A stretch of 64,000 nt of DNA from Anoplopoma fimbria (Eukaryota > Chordata > Actinopteri > Perciformes > Anoplopomatidae), in contig NC_072457.1 in assembly GCF_027596085.1 (NCBI RefSeq), positions 28,069,331 to 28,133,330 of the forward strand, written 5' to 3'. A program made the position numbers and the translations under genes. Positions 13,805-26,622 of the stretch are shown in pieces (positions within the stretch are counted from its first letter, which is position 1; each line of letters opens with the position of its first letter). Under the pieces are notes generated by a model, which was given only the letters and a program-made list of their open reading frames with translations, had not been told where the DNA came from and did not search any database.

Positions 13805-14152
13805 AGGAATACTTTGGCATTTTGGAAAATAAACTTGTTTGCTTTCTTGCAGAGATTTAGATAAGAAGATTGAAATCAATCTCATAGTGACTGTTACACA
13901 GCAGTCAGCAGACGGTTAATTAAGCTTAAAATAAAGACAAAGGGATAAAGCTAGCCTGGCTCTGTCCAAATGTAAAACAATCAACATTACTAATTAATAG
14001 TAATATATATATATATATATATATATCATTTATATATATATATTGTTTGTTTAATCTGATTAAAAATGACAAGTTCTGTTTTATGTTTAGGTTAGACTAC
14101 TACTTGGTCCTGTGCTGTGACTTCCTGGAGTCACTGTTGGTTGCCTGGCAAC
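13805..14152 (+). repeat. Teleost dispersed repeat ('ggaatactttggcattttgg' type)
   Basis: The 5' part (ggaatactttggcattttgg), the middle (ctagcctggctctgtccaaa) and the 3' part (cttcctggagtcactgttgg) follow the order of a repeat I recall from many teleosts. Related pieces are at 22720-22775, 38130-38271 (minus strand) and 38856-39015. A (TA)n tract lies inside this copy at 14003-14042. Confidence 0.6.
14003..14042. repeat. (TA)n tract inside the dispersed repeat
   Basis: Two TA runs are separated by tcattta. It is AT-only and probably arose from expansion within the host repeat. Confidence 0.9.
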
Positions 14153-14976
14153 TAGTGGTAGTAGACAGTCATGGGATGCAATAAAATAAATATTCCATAC
14201 CAACATGCTATTTTGTACTTTAAAACTGTATTTTTTAGTATGTCTGATACCTTAGTATGATACCAAAAGTATGCAAATTGCAAACCATTTCCCTTGAAAC
14301 AGACAGTACTCAATCACTGAACACTACGCCCCCACAATGCAATGCGATAGTGAAAATGACGTTAATTACAGACAATGGCAGAAGGCTCTGTAACATCAAT
14401 AATGTATGTACAGTCTTAAGATTCCACTTTGCTAGAAGAAATATATTTTATTAGTCAGTTCAGACTTTTTGATTCTCTCAAATCATCATTTGGACGCATG
14501 AGTTTGGCACATGTTACCATGGTTACCCACCTCAAGCAAGGAGGCTCTCAGGAAGTGACATGGTATTAAAGTTCAATGCCTCCAAAAGGATACACATGTA
14601 CTGCTGTTTATTCACACAACAGTATGTTGCACGATGGTATACATTGAGTATGTAGTGCGTAATATGTAACTTCATACGCAGCAACATCTGAAACATATTC
14701 TGAATCAACATATGAATGCAGATCTGAAACAAAAGCAAAACACTTGTCTGTCAGCCTATGGCATACTGCACCACATTTCACTTAATATCCTGCTAACGGG
14801 ACTGAAAACATTAGTTTTTCTTGAGGAAACACTGAACACATTCAATATAATTTACAGGATTCTATAAAGGATTATTAGATGAATGAATAAAACTTAAGCA
14901 TTGTATAAACAACAGAATACGTGGGCGAAACAGCAACACCAACAATAGGGATAACTAAAGTTTAAGGCAGGAATTA

Positions 14977-15015
<39 letters not shown>

Positions 15016-18010
15016 GGCTTCCATCTGACAGAAATAAAAAGAAAGAGGGGGAGGTTGAGGGGAGGAAGAATGGACGGGGATGGAGAGAAAGAAGCCAGCA
15101 CTGTGATCTTTCATCATAATCCTGTTACTGTTGAATAATTTAAGTATCTCCTTGCAGACATTAATTTCCTATCATCTACTTTGCCTCTAATTCACTGGGA
15201 GAATTAATGAGGATTGACATGGCTGCTCTTTCTTGTGCCGTGAAAGCCAACATGGAGCTGTTGATAAGCGGGACGCGGCGGTGGAACAATGGGCAGCTGG
15301 TTATAGCCTAATCGTTTATTTTACATTTCATCCCGAGCGTTCATTAGCTCCCGAGAAAATAGGGCATGAAAATATATGACATAATGTTAATCATCTACAG
15401 TAATGATGATTATCAAATGTATCAAAGTACATCAGATATGCTGCATTTTCTTTTAAAGCAAAAAAAAAAAAGTCCATTTACTTTTAAAGTGAATTAAGCG
15501 TATACCATCATCTTTAGTGTGCATTATCTGTGAAAGGTCACCTCTGTGCAGCGTAGTAGACATGTCGAGGACAAAGCCATGCAACTGATAGGCCATCTGT
15601 TTCAGAGATTGATAGCTCACTGCTGCTATCAATGATACGCCCATGTGCCTCTTAGCATTCTGTAGATCTTCATTGTTTTTCTTCAAGGACATCAGGGGGT
15701 ACAGTACACAACACCATAGAAAATTACATTCGGCATGCAGCAGAAAGAGTGGGAGGAATAAAGAAAGGATAGTCAAAAACAAAACAAATGCACCACTGTC
15801 AACAATGTTACCACAATAGGTTTGAAATACAGTGTTGTAACATCGCACAGCTCTCAGGGTTCGTCATTTTAGGCTGGAAGGAGAGGAACATTCCCGGGAA
15901 GAGTCGGGGGCGGGGCTTCAAAGATCTGTCATGTTCCAGACCGACTTTAATGGCTGAGCGGGTGAAGGGAGCTGCGGTGACATTCACATCGTAGAAAACC
16001 CACAGGGAGTTTTATAAAAGATAAAGAACTATGTCTAGATGTAGAACGTTGAAGGGGAATTACCTTAATATCTATTTTATAGGTTTTTTGAATGGAAAAT
16101 CACCCTAGCTGTTCCTTTCTGTTGTGTCGACTTTTCCAATAGCAGACATCTTTGTACTGTCAGTGAAACTTTGGCTGTTGGCACTTCAATACTCCCCTTA
16201 GTTGGGGAAATTTCCTACACTTTGAGAAGTAATTCAAATCCTTCAGAGTGAAAAAAAATAATATATATATATAAATATATATATATCTGTGCGAGATATG
16301 AAGTCAACAATGCTCTTGGCACTCTTGATAGCAATTTAATTGAAATGTCAGTCGAGAGACAGGGACTCCAAATCCACAGAATCTGTGTTTGTGTCTTCAT
16401 CTCTCTGTCTCTCCTCTCCTCTCTCTCACTTTCCCCGCTCTGAGTTACAACTTCATCTTTCAGCCGTAGCCGAGGACATGCATCAGGTGACGCACTCAAT
16501 GTCGCACTCATTTGACCCATCACCCCAACAATGGAGGCCGACCCTGAGCTGCCCCTCCAATTAATCACCCAACCTTCCGCCTCCACGCCACCGGCAGACA
16601 TCCCCTCCCTCCCTCTTCACCCTCCAATCCGAGGTGACCTGAGGCAGCCAGGGAAAAAAAAAAAACCCCACTGCTGCTGCTTCCCCCGGCCCACGGGGGT
16701 CAAAAGACAGTCGTCCACCATTCCGCATGACTGCCAGTAAATCTGACGAAAGTAAATACCCATCACCGTGTGGGGGCCATGAGCAGGCTTCTCGCCCCCG
16801 TCCCTTCAACTTCAACGTAGTTCAAACCTTATTATACTCAGCCGGGAGGAGAAATTGCGGTGCATGAGCAGAGAGAGCCGTATTTAGAGTTAATTGCCTC
16901 TGGCAGGTGAGGACATCAGTTCCACCGTGTGCCCAGGCAGATGGCTCACTGGAGGCAGGTTCAATTAACTAATTGTAAAGTTCTGATAGGGTTTTGGAGG
17001 TGGGGGGTGTTGACCGAGAGACAAGGTTGCGGGACATGAGACAGTCTGAACGGCTGAAGGTCTGCGTGGGACGGATTTTGTTTTGCATGGTTTTCAAGTT
17101 TTTTTTATTTAATTTAATTACATATTCGTAATAAACCCTTTTTGACATTTTTGCACTTCCAAACATCGTGTAAAGTGTGTGAGCAGACTTTTTGGAATTC
17201 ACAACACACACATACTCGACACAGGTATGCAAAAACACATGCACGTATAAAGCAAGGCCCCCAGCTCAAGCACATGTCCTTGCAGTTGCCTTGAGCTGTG
17301 GCCTTTATTGCTGAGGGAATTGAGGGAGATGTAAATAAAGTTGTAGGCTGGGGTGAAATTACTTTGCTGGCAAAAACAAAAGGTAAGGCGGCCAATACAA
17401 AGACCGGCCAAATAAAGAGGTGATAGTCAACAGGGACCAATCAACGTGTGAAACAGCTGCATCCCCATTTCCTTTTAATATTGAGTCTTCTTTTTTTTTT
17501 TTGCACTTTCCTCGATTCAAAGGGACAAATGCTACCAACGGTATCTGTATAAAACAGGCTGGAACTAGACACCTGGACAAGATATGAAACAAGATAAAGT
17601 GGGAGGACAGACAGAGACGGGTGAGGTGAGATGGATGGAGCGTACTGCACAGGTCAGGTATGCCCATGGGGCTTGTGTCAGTGAATAATCTTCACATTAG
17701 CGTTGACTCATTTAAATAATATGGATCACTCAGCAGGTACAATGTTGCTACAGGAATATTAAACCGCCAGCTGCCTTTAAACAACGTTATCTTTGCATAT
17801 AAAACCACATCTTGGGTTGATGTTTTGGTTGCTTTATCACCTTAAAACAATAGTGTGTTAAACCTGACATGCTATGGTCAACTGTGAATATTTAGTTGAT
17901 GAAATACATGTTCTACTATTTGAATGTGTGTATGTTTCATGCCGAGTTATAGGGAAATGCAGAAAAGCACTGTGAGCAATGAGCGGGTGATTTAAGGGTA
18001 AAAAAAGAAA
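14153..18010. other. No recognised gene; TA tracts and possible conserved non-coding sequence
   Basis: There is a (TA)n tract at about 14980-15013 and a second AT-only tract near 16258-16286. From about 15130 to 15440 the sequence is repeat-free and rich in homeodomain-type ATTA/TAAT cores, and it might be a conserved non-coding element. That can only be tested by cross-species alignment. No exon is supported. Confidence 0.4.
14980..15013. repeat. (TA)n microsatellite
   Basis: Roughly 17 uninterrupted AT/TA units lie between gaattagtg and atggcttcc. Confidence 0.93.
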
Positions 18011-18122
18011 ACGTCTAGACGAAATTTAATGACTATATTTCAGCATATAGTTGAGAGCAACTTTGCATAAACTTTGAAATATAGTCATTAAAATATTTTA
18101 CCTAATTGAAGTATCTAGACGT
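18011..18122. repeat. Small imperfect palindromic (MITE-like) element
   Basis: Outer arms ACGTCTAGA (18011-18019) and TCTAGACGT (18114-18122) are inverted copies. Inner 16-bp arms taatgactatatttca (18027-18042) and its exact reverse complement (18075-18090) enclose about 32 bp. The right half contains about 20 bp that the left half lacks. It looks like a short fold-back element, but no clear target duplication is seen. Confidence 0.6.
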
Positions 18123-18743
18123 CTAGACTTCTGCTGACCTACAAATCACAAAAGCATGCTATCTGGGACACTAAGCTCAGAATTCTCCGATTGATATAAT
18201 GATTGTGAAATCATAAAAACATGGCAATACTTTTTAAAATGTGAAGGAACGATTTATGTATACATAAATGTTTAGAAAAAAAGGGTTCAGCCTAGTGTAT
18301 AAAACTCCCTGCCCACATCTTAGATCTTAGATTCATGGTGCTCATACAAGGATGCATCCCTTTGCTGGAGAAACAGCCAAGGCCTTTTTTCACAGCATAC
18401 ATTTTGACATGCAATGATGGGTTCATTCTACTTAGTGGATACCCTGGTATTCAGCACACTAGCTCACTGAAATAGCTAAATGATACACTTAATGGTACTG
18501 AGCAATATTTAATGAAATGTAAATAAATCAATTTCACCTGTGCTTATCCTAATATGAAAATTAGCGCTTAGAAGGCAAGACTATTAATGGGGAATTCATC
18601 GTCTTACCAGCTAGCTACCTGGCTACAAACATGAAAACTGGAGGCAGAAAAATGTGAACCAGGCCACCACAGTTGTAGGTTATAAGTGCTACCACAGATT
18701 ACATTGGAAATTACATTGTTTGGACGGCTATGTCACTCACTGT

Positions 18744-18900
18744 CAGTGTTGGGAAAGTTACTCACATATTAATCATTGAGAAAATAAGTTAACTTATTAT
18801 AATCATGAAACAAAAGTAGTTCGGAGGTGCGTTTCATATTTTCGGCTAGAGGCTAACCACATTATGTGATGTTACTGCATAACACAGCAAAGTAATCCCC
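18744..18900. repeat. Possible degenerate hAT-type repeat (CAGTGTTGGGAAAGTTACT start)
   Basis: The start motif cagtgttgggaaagttact resembles the ends of a class of fish non-autonomous elements. The rest is too diverged to bound with confidence. Confidence 0.3.
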
Positions 18901-20142
18901 CTTCTCAACAAGAAATCAGCGAACCTAAAGGGATTAAAGGGAAACAAAATGACATTTCAGTCAGATTATCAGGCTACTTCTGCTTAGCATGTTCACGTAA
19001 CTTACTGTATGACTAGACATCAAGATTACTGAATCAGTTCATCACTTCTCACAGCATTACTCAGGTTAGCACAATGACAGAAGCTGTTACAAATCACTTA
19101 TCTGCTGCATAGAATGAGGAAAACCTACATGGTCCTTTGAGCATGAAGCTGACTCATGCAATTGAAGGCAGGAGGTCACGGATGAGTTCATGTTTACATA
19201 GTTGCAGCTTTAAAGCAACAATAAACTGTAATGGTGTTTTGGATACACAGTTTTATAGGGCGAACACTTTCCCTTTGCTGATGTTGGGATAAAGCTTGTT
19301 CTAAACGTATAAAAGTTGTCTCAGTTTTAAGTTTTCTTGCTGACAGTTTTTTATTCTTAAATATAAAAGTGTGACACAGGCACCAGGAGCAACTTTTGCT
19401 TGGGGGGAAAAGTCCTTTTTGTTTACTGCGATGTGGATCAGGCATCAGTTTAGATGGAACATGTAATGCCTCTAAGCAGCTGACAGGATATCCGTCATAA
19501 AACGTGATAGTCTCTCATTCCTCACGGAGACACTCAAAGTCAGCTTCACCCCCGCCTCCCTCTCGCAGATTACACATTCGATCCACTTTGGATCTCTCTA
19601 TTCGTCATGTGTGAATTGTTGTGCTGAGCAGTGTTGTGATGATGCAGTTGATAAACGCCAACTGGGGAGAGGGGGGGGGCGCGATTGCTAAAATCTCACC
19701 TTGGTGCAAAACATAAGAGGTAAAAAAAAAACAGCCAGACATGACTGAAACCACTCCTTGACTTTGATGGGTCACAACAGGAGCAAAACAGCAATGAGCT
19801 GCTGTGGCTCGGCCAGAGAAACGGGCAAGTGAGAGTTTGAGGGATGAGTTGAGGTGGCATTATACTCATCGGGCACAATGACAGCTCTGCTGGATTGGAT
19901 TTGTCTCCCCTCTTTTTTTCCCCCAGTCATAACTCATTCCGTCTACTGCCGCTGAGCCGCCGCAGTAGACGGAGAAAAGAAGTGTCGTTGCGGTGGGTTA
20001 TTGAATTTTTTTTGTGCTCTTATTTGAGTGCAAATGAATTCATTTCATATTTGAGTGCAACGCTTTTAGCTCAAGGTGTCACATGAAGTGTGTTTCACAA
20101 GCTCCTTGGGAGAACTGTGCTGCTTTTACTGAACAATCCTTT
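18901..20142. other. No recognised gene or repeat
   Basis: Mixed sequence with poly-G near 19670 and poly-A near 19720. No exon is supportable. Confidence 0.4.
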
Positions 20143-20217
20143 GTGTGTATGTGTGTGTGTCTGTGTGTGTGTCTGTGTGTGTGTGTGCGTGTGCGTGTGC
20201 GTGCGTGCGTGCGTGTT
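20143..20217. repeat. Compound (TG)n/(GTGC)n microsatellite
   Basis: TG units with periodic TC interruptions pass into GTGCGT units and then GCGT repeats at the 3' end. The alternating purine-pyrimidine character with CG steps makes it a candidate Z-DNA-forming tract. Confidence 0.85.
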
Positions 20218-20651
20218 TCAAAGAAAGAGTTAATGGTCTCTGTGTGTTTTCACATACGCACTGTACTGCGCAGACACTAATGTGCATTAGTGGGCAAGCA
20301 ATAGGAATCCAGACTGCTTTCACAGAGGAACCAGTATTGAAAGCTGGGTTGACATGGCAACCGTGAGGAGAACTATAAATCACATTAATGCTGCCTCTCA
20401 TTGTGCCTCCGTCTTGATCAAATTCAGGTGCTGACAAAACGACGGGGCCCTGCTCATAGTGCACCATTAGCTGTCAGAGAAGTAATGACAGCGAGTCTCA
20501 GTGACAGGTTTTATAGTTTATAGTTTATAGCATTTTCTGTCAATACCGTAATATCTCTCTGTTTATGAGCGCTGCCTATCATCACAGATCTGAATGGAAT
20601 TAAATGCATTTCAAAGTGGTATTAATGTATTTCCCTTTTTATTTAAATGAG

Positions 20652-20680
20652 ACACTCTTGTAATGTAATTACAAGAGTGT
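20652..20680. repeat. Perfect 13-bp hairpin, 3-nt loop
   Basis: Arms ACACTCTTGTAAT (20652-20664) and ATTACAAGAGTGT (20668-20680) are separated by GTA. There is no downstream U-tract and no gene to terminate, so it is not called a terminator. Confidence 0.9.
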
Positions 20681-20882
20681 AATGTGATAATGTGTCCACA
20701 AATTAAACAGCATATAGAACATAACTTCATCCGTTTGACCTGACAGGTAATCACAGAACATACCTGTGTTAATGTTCCTTTTACAAAGCCCAGAAATATA
20801 CAGAAGTAACTGTTAACAACCCTGCAGAAATGTATTATTTTTGGCCACATGGGGACAGCAGAAGCTCTAGATGTTACACTGA

Positions 20883-21171
20883 CAGTTTATCACTTTATAA
20901 ACTTAATATGGCTAACTTGTTAGCGAAGAGCGATACACATCCAGCAGACCCTTGAATGCGAAAAATATAATTTTGACTGAACCAAAACTGCCAAAATTGC
21001 GAGACAAACCAAAGCGATGAGCCAAAAGATGCTAAAACGCTGTGCAGAGCTGAGTGGAAATACAGAGTTACGTGATTTTCCTCCATGGGTTCATCACTGC
21101 GAAGCGACCCCTTTCAAGTAACACATTTCTTTCATCGTTAATGTGAAAATATTGATGAGTGCAGCTTTAAG
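20883..21171. repeat. Teleost dispersed repeat, unclassified
   Basis: The segment from cagtttatcactttataaac to gagtgcagctttaag contains a stretch (ccaaagcgatgagccaaaag, then a ctaaaacgctgtgcagagct block) that I recall as high-copy in teleosts. Its end (gcagcttta) is the inverse of the start of the repeat at 9994 (aaagctgca), so the two may share a terminus. It is non-coding. Confidence 0.45.
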
Positions 21172-24100
21172 AACCGGTATACACGGATATTAAATACAGA
21201 TCTCTTTGCCTCCACATAACATCAGTTCACCAGTGCCCATGGCCTTTCAGTTTAAGATGGAGTGGGCTAAAATGAAATTGTCAATTTGAAGTCAAACAAA
21301 AAAGCCAAAGAAGCATTTGTTCACCTCCACCTTCACAGCCCTACACAGCCTTCAGCCTTCACTTAGACAGCAGCAAAGATACACATCTCCACAAAACACA
21401 TCTACCGTGCTGCTGCAGTTCACTGGAAAATATCTGCAGCTGAATCTGTAAATTGTTATTTTAGCTGGAAATCCTCTGAAGGCAACCTATCACTAATCTT
21501 TAATATGATCAGTAAATACGGTTTACGCACTGTGCTTTATCTATATAGTATTTTTGCTGCGGTATTACTTAATTCACCCTCGGGGATCGATATGGTTCAT
21601 CTCATCTTTCTCCTTTACCTCATTTAACAACAAGGCAGCCATAAAAATGTCTTCCACAAGCAATGATACACATATATTTATTTATTTCTCATTATTTGTC
21701 AGTTCTCTAGTTGTTTAATGTGCTGTGTCTGAGATATCATCAGTCAACTGGGTTAACATTAGTTTTAAAACAACACAGTGCAGTGGTGAGAGGCACATTT
21801 TCCTGAAAGATCAGATCAGTTCTGTCTCACAAAACCTGCAGAAAGAATCCAAAAGCCTAAAGATGGTCCACATTATCTTTCATATATGTTTCTAGTATGC
21901 TGAGCAGTAACACCCTGCTACTCTGTTTGACAGTTTAGAAAGAAAAGCTTCTCAGAATAATCTCCCAGACTGGGATAAAGATCAGTAACTGTGAAGGGTC
22001 CTTTACTCTGGAGGCCTTCATTCTCACAGGATACGTTAGCGCTGTCCCTCACACTGCATGCATATACAAACACACAGAGCCATGTACCGTGATCTCCCCC
22101 TGACATGAAGGTGGCAGCTGCTTTGAGGCGTGACCGGGGCTGTGGGGCATGAATCAAGATCACCATAAACAGAATTAAAAAGAATAAATACTTAGCTATC
22201 ATAGAGGGGCCCAGTGATTTATTTTACACATTCACATCGCCGGCTGAACAGCGGCCCCCGAGAAATCAATATGTAATTATAGACATCCTACCCTGGGCCG
22301 TTCTTCTCCCGGCATCCACCTCCCACCACCACCACCTCCATCCTCACAACAAATGTCAGGACGGCACTGGGCCCGGAACGAGAACAAGAAATAAAAGACT
22401 TCTCCCTGGTGAGCACAGCTTTGTGTTTTAGTGTGTTTACTGTCTGAACATGCACAATTCTGTGTCCTGCAGCCTTTTCGCATTTTATTTTCTTTTAGTT
22501 TTGGTTCAACTTTATACACATTTCTTTTTTTTTTAATGTAAAACGTTTATTGAGTTAGAAGCTTAATGCCACACAAACATAACAAAAAAAATAAAGTAAG
22601 GAATTAAATGAAAATAGTTATATTAAGTCTACACCATGAGATGACTGCACCAACGTATTCAAAATAATACATTTGTTGAAATTTTTACTTACTAAGTCAA
22701 CATTTAAACCAATAGTCAGGCATTAGCTTAGCCTGGCTCTGTCCAAACGCCAACAAGCACCTCTTAAGCTTAAGCATCAGGTGAGACTGACTGAAAAAAC
22801 ACTTAATCACTAAAATTTAAACATTGATAAGATTCACTAATTGATAGATTAAGTTTGATACATTGTTGGATATAGTTAGCATCACATATTTCTGACTTAC
22901 TATTATATGCTTCTGACTTATCTTACTAAAGTACTAAATCATTTTGACTTGATAAAAAAGAAATGTCATTCCCAAAGAATGTTTTAATTTAGTTGCCTCC
23001 GAGTGATTGATGAGTCAACACATCAGCGTTTGTTTTATTAAATTTCTGAAGCAATTCACTCTCAGTCCCACAGTGGCTCACTCTTTTTAATGGAAACCAC
23101 TGAAATGTGTGTGCACCGATGTGTTTATTGTAACATGTGTAAAGACATACACAAACCCTGAGAATATGTTGAATTTTAGGCATCTAATAGAGAAAATCTA
23201 CCGGTGACGGATTACATTTCTTGTGTGCATCCAGTGCCGAAAAAAGTTTAGATATCACGCTCCATATTTCGGTCCACGGTGTCTCGTCGGTGTCCGGTGA
23301 AGTGAGCAGCAGGTGATTCGGTCATAGCACGGGCCCTCGGTGGGCCCTGACACATTGATGAACAGCTGTACGGGTCTGAACTCTGCTCATCGCTCTGTGC
23401 TCACTCTGAGCTAAATCAGTGAAGCAAACCAGTCAATGCTTGCTCCACACTCAAGCTATTGCCGGGCCCTTATCTGGCCCCGGCAGTTTAACACTGACCC
23501 CCGCACAGGTAGCAGGAGACACACTAATCCATCTCACCTAGCCCAGACAGACTCATCTCATCTCATCCCGGCTATAACACTCCCCCCCCCCCCCCACCCC
23601 ACTCTATCTCTCCACATTCGCTTACTCAAACACCTTTCTCTGTTTCACTTTCTCCCCTGATGCCTTGAATGGTTTCATTTTCCCTGTATCTATATACCCA
23701 TCCATTTCCCAGCTGCTTTCCTTCTCCCTGTATCCTGATCCATCTTGATCCACGCGTCGTCCAAAGCTCTCTCCCCCCCTTCCTCCCAGCTCTCACTGTG
23801 GGTGCCTCCCGGTCTGGCCATGGGGGAGACTGAGCTCTGGTCAAAAATTGCAGCACAAACATCATTGCCAGTCAATATCTGTTCTCAATGAGGGCTGAAA
23901 TGATTGGGGAATCTGAGCTGTTTTGATTCGCCTCCCCGTCCTTTCGCCTCGGGCCCCCAGCGTTTGATTACAAAGAGCCTCAGTCGAGCTGCACAAGAAT
24001 GTCTGAAAATATCTCAGTATCCATAATAGCCATATATAAATTAAGTCATTGGATGCAACACACCTCTCAGATTATTGCAGAGGAACCAGTGCTGGCAGCA

Positions 24101-24228
24101 GATTGAGACTGCAGACATCCTTTTATCATAGCAGCAGACAGTGAATGATGAAAACAGCTATTATGGTATTACTGTTGTGAAAACAATAAGCTGATTTGGT
24201 TTAGGCAATATATGTAGACAACATCTTA
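21172..24228. other. Mostly unassigned sequence; one small repeat fragment
   Basis: 22720-22775 carries a fragment (agcctggctctgtccaaa…caacaagcacctctt) of the same family as 13805-14152. A poly-C run sits at about 23582-23596. I see no exon. The GC-rich stretch at 23270-23510 has no open frame with coding character. Confidence 0.45.
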
Positions 24229-24440
24229 GAGGGCCAGTGTGTAGCATTTTGAGGGATCTATTGTCAGAAATGGAATATGAGATTCATAAGTGTTTTCCTT
24301 TGTGTATAATAACTTGAAACTAAGAATATTTGTGTTTTCTGTAGCTTAGAATGAACCCTTCTTATCTACACAGGGAGCAGGTCCTCTTCCCAGAGTCTGC
24401 CATGTTTCTACAGTAGAATGGACAAACCAAACACTGGCCC
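24229..24440 (-). repeat. Teleost dispersed repeat fragment, minus orientation
   Basis: Starting at gggccagtgtgtagcatttt and ending at gacaaaccaaacactgg, it resembles part of a high-copy fish repeat read in reverse. A characteristic block is 'gagcaggtcctcttcc..agagtctgccatgtttctac'. It is non-coding. Confidence 0.5.
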
Positions 24441-26204
24441 GTCCTGAATGTATGTCTTAATTTTATTATCCCCTCTCAATCCTGCCTGTCTCCAGCGTCA
24501 TAGGGGGTTGCAGGATCAGCACCTTGGGCTTTGATCATGATGCACAAAAAATGTGCAAAAAAAATGTGCAAAATAGTATTAATTATCCACTTGTTAAGCA
24601 GGTCAAGCAGCCTGTGAGGCCAAACTGTAGGCTGAGCTAGATAGTCCTGATACACTTTAACTCCAACTGAACTTTTTTTTGACATCAGTGTTTTCAGTTC
24701 CTCGTCGTCTCTTCATGATCCAGGGCAGTTAGACAGAATTCGGATAGGCGAGACCGAATCATTTTTGAAAATCACCAACTATTTGAAAAATCTGTTTAAT
24801 CAGTTAACCACATTTTTTTCACAGTTTATATTAATGTCATGGTGTAAAAGCGCAGGCATGCAATGTGTGCAGGTCTGAATGATAGGCCTGTACTAGCCTT
24901 TAGGCCAGAAGGTACTGACTTGAGGCATTCCCTACATACGGGACACTTTGATTTGCACAAATCCATTTACCAAATTTAATATATATTTTTTAATCCAGGT
25001 ACTCTGCACCCTCTGCACATGTGGAGCTTTCCTGTCCATTAACCTGCTCCAGGGCTCCGCCACCAGCTGGGGCCTCTTAGGGGCTCGAGCGCTGTTAATA
25101 TTAAAAGATTATAGTAAAAAATTCACTTGAATTAGATCTGATGGTGTTGCCTGAGATTAGGCCTTTTACTGGCACATATTGCATGCAGAGTTTCTATCCG
25201 CACTCCTCTCCCCCTTCTCCCTCGGTCTCACCTCCTTACCTCTCTATGGAGGAATTCGTCCATCTCTGAAGTGTACATGGAAGCAAATATATGACAAGAG
25301 CAATGCAGAAAGAGCTAATTGATAGTGGCAATCTTTAAAAAATTCCCATATGGGACCTGAGAAAAGAGAGTTGGGGAGACAGAAAAAGACGGACTTATAC
25401 TGTAAGTGTATCCAGTTCTTCAGCTTGCTGTCATACAGGATGTCTGACGATAGGGTTATGATACGCTAAATTGAACAAGAATCATAGGGAGAGAGACAAA
25501 AATTGAGATCGGGGAGAAGCCGAGCAAGGATGTGAGCAAAGAGTCGACAAAGAAATGGAGAGGCAGGACGGAAGGAGTGAAGGCCGCACCGCCAGTAGGC
25601 ATTGACATTAAAGATTCATTATGGGCAACCGCGCCTGTTTCAACAGGGAGAAACCCAGCTGTCACCCTGATGTATGATGGTAGTGTTTCCCCCCTAAATT
25701 CTGACGGCCCACGGTAATTTGGTATTTAGTAAGTGATGTTTATCTTCCTTCCTTCTCCCACTCTCAGTAATAGCTGCACATTGACATTCTGGTTTAAGGA
25801 GCTACTGTAAATAAGGGAAATAAAGTCTCTGTGGATGTATTTGTATTTGTGAGAGATTGCTTGCTGCAGCCTCTCTGTTATTTTATCCGAAGCGACATCA
25901 GGTCCCGCTGGCAGGCACGTTGGACGCCGGCATCCAGGGTTTCCAAAAGAACATCCATGACAGACTGGACAATCGTTCTGCTGGTCCCGCTGCTTGCTTG
26001 GACAGGTGGCATGATTTGAGCGATCTATGAAGTCAGAGCTACTCTGGTTTTTGGAGTCAGTGAATGTCTCACAGAGGATATTAGCTGTCTATTTCAGACT
26101 GCTGTTTGGACCCACTCTGGCTGAAGTCAGGTCATGGCAGTCTCAGACTTGTTCTATACATGACCCCAGTTAAACCTTAGTTTAAACCAGTTTAATTTTA
26201 GAGA
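24441..26204. other. No recognised gene or repeat
   Basis: Mixed sequence. Short reading frames have no domain. Confidence 0.4.
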
Positions 26205-26622
26205 AGCTAGTGGTGTGGCTCTATAGCAATATTGGTCGGTCAGGTGGTCCACGACTTTGGTCCAGACTTAATTATCTCAAAAACTACTGGATGGATTTCC
26301 ATAAACATTTGCATAAACATTAAGGGACCCTAGAGAATGAATCCTAATCACATATTATTGCTTTTCATGTCATCTTAGGGAACCAAAACGCTGACAAAAT
26401 GTTTTAAGCGATTGCAAAACTATTGGTTGGAAATTTGCTACTGACATTCATAGTCCCCAGAGGAATAGGTTGTAATAAGCTTGGTGACTCCCTGACTTTT
26501 TATCACCACAAGGAGAACATTTCAAGTATTGAGTATGTTTGCATGTTGATGTTAACATTTAACTCAAATCCCCACTGTGCCAAAGTACTGCCTCACAGAG
26601 CTGCTAGCATGGTTGTAGTCTC
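26205..26622 (+). repeat. Teleost dispersed repeat ('ctactggatggatttcc' type), internally deleted
   Basis: It contains ggtggtccacgactttggtcc, 'actactggatggatttccat', 'cattcatagtccccagaggaa' and 'cctcacagagctgctagcatg' in the order of a well-known high-copy teleost repeat. The middle third, present in the copy at 39830-40660, is missing here. The family name is not known to me. Confidence 0.6.
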
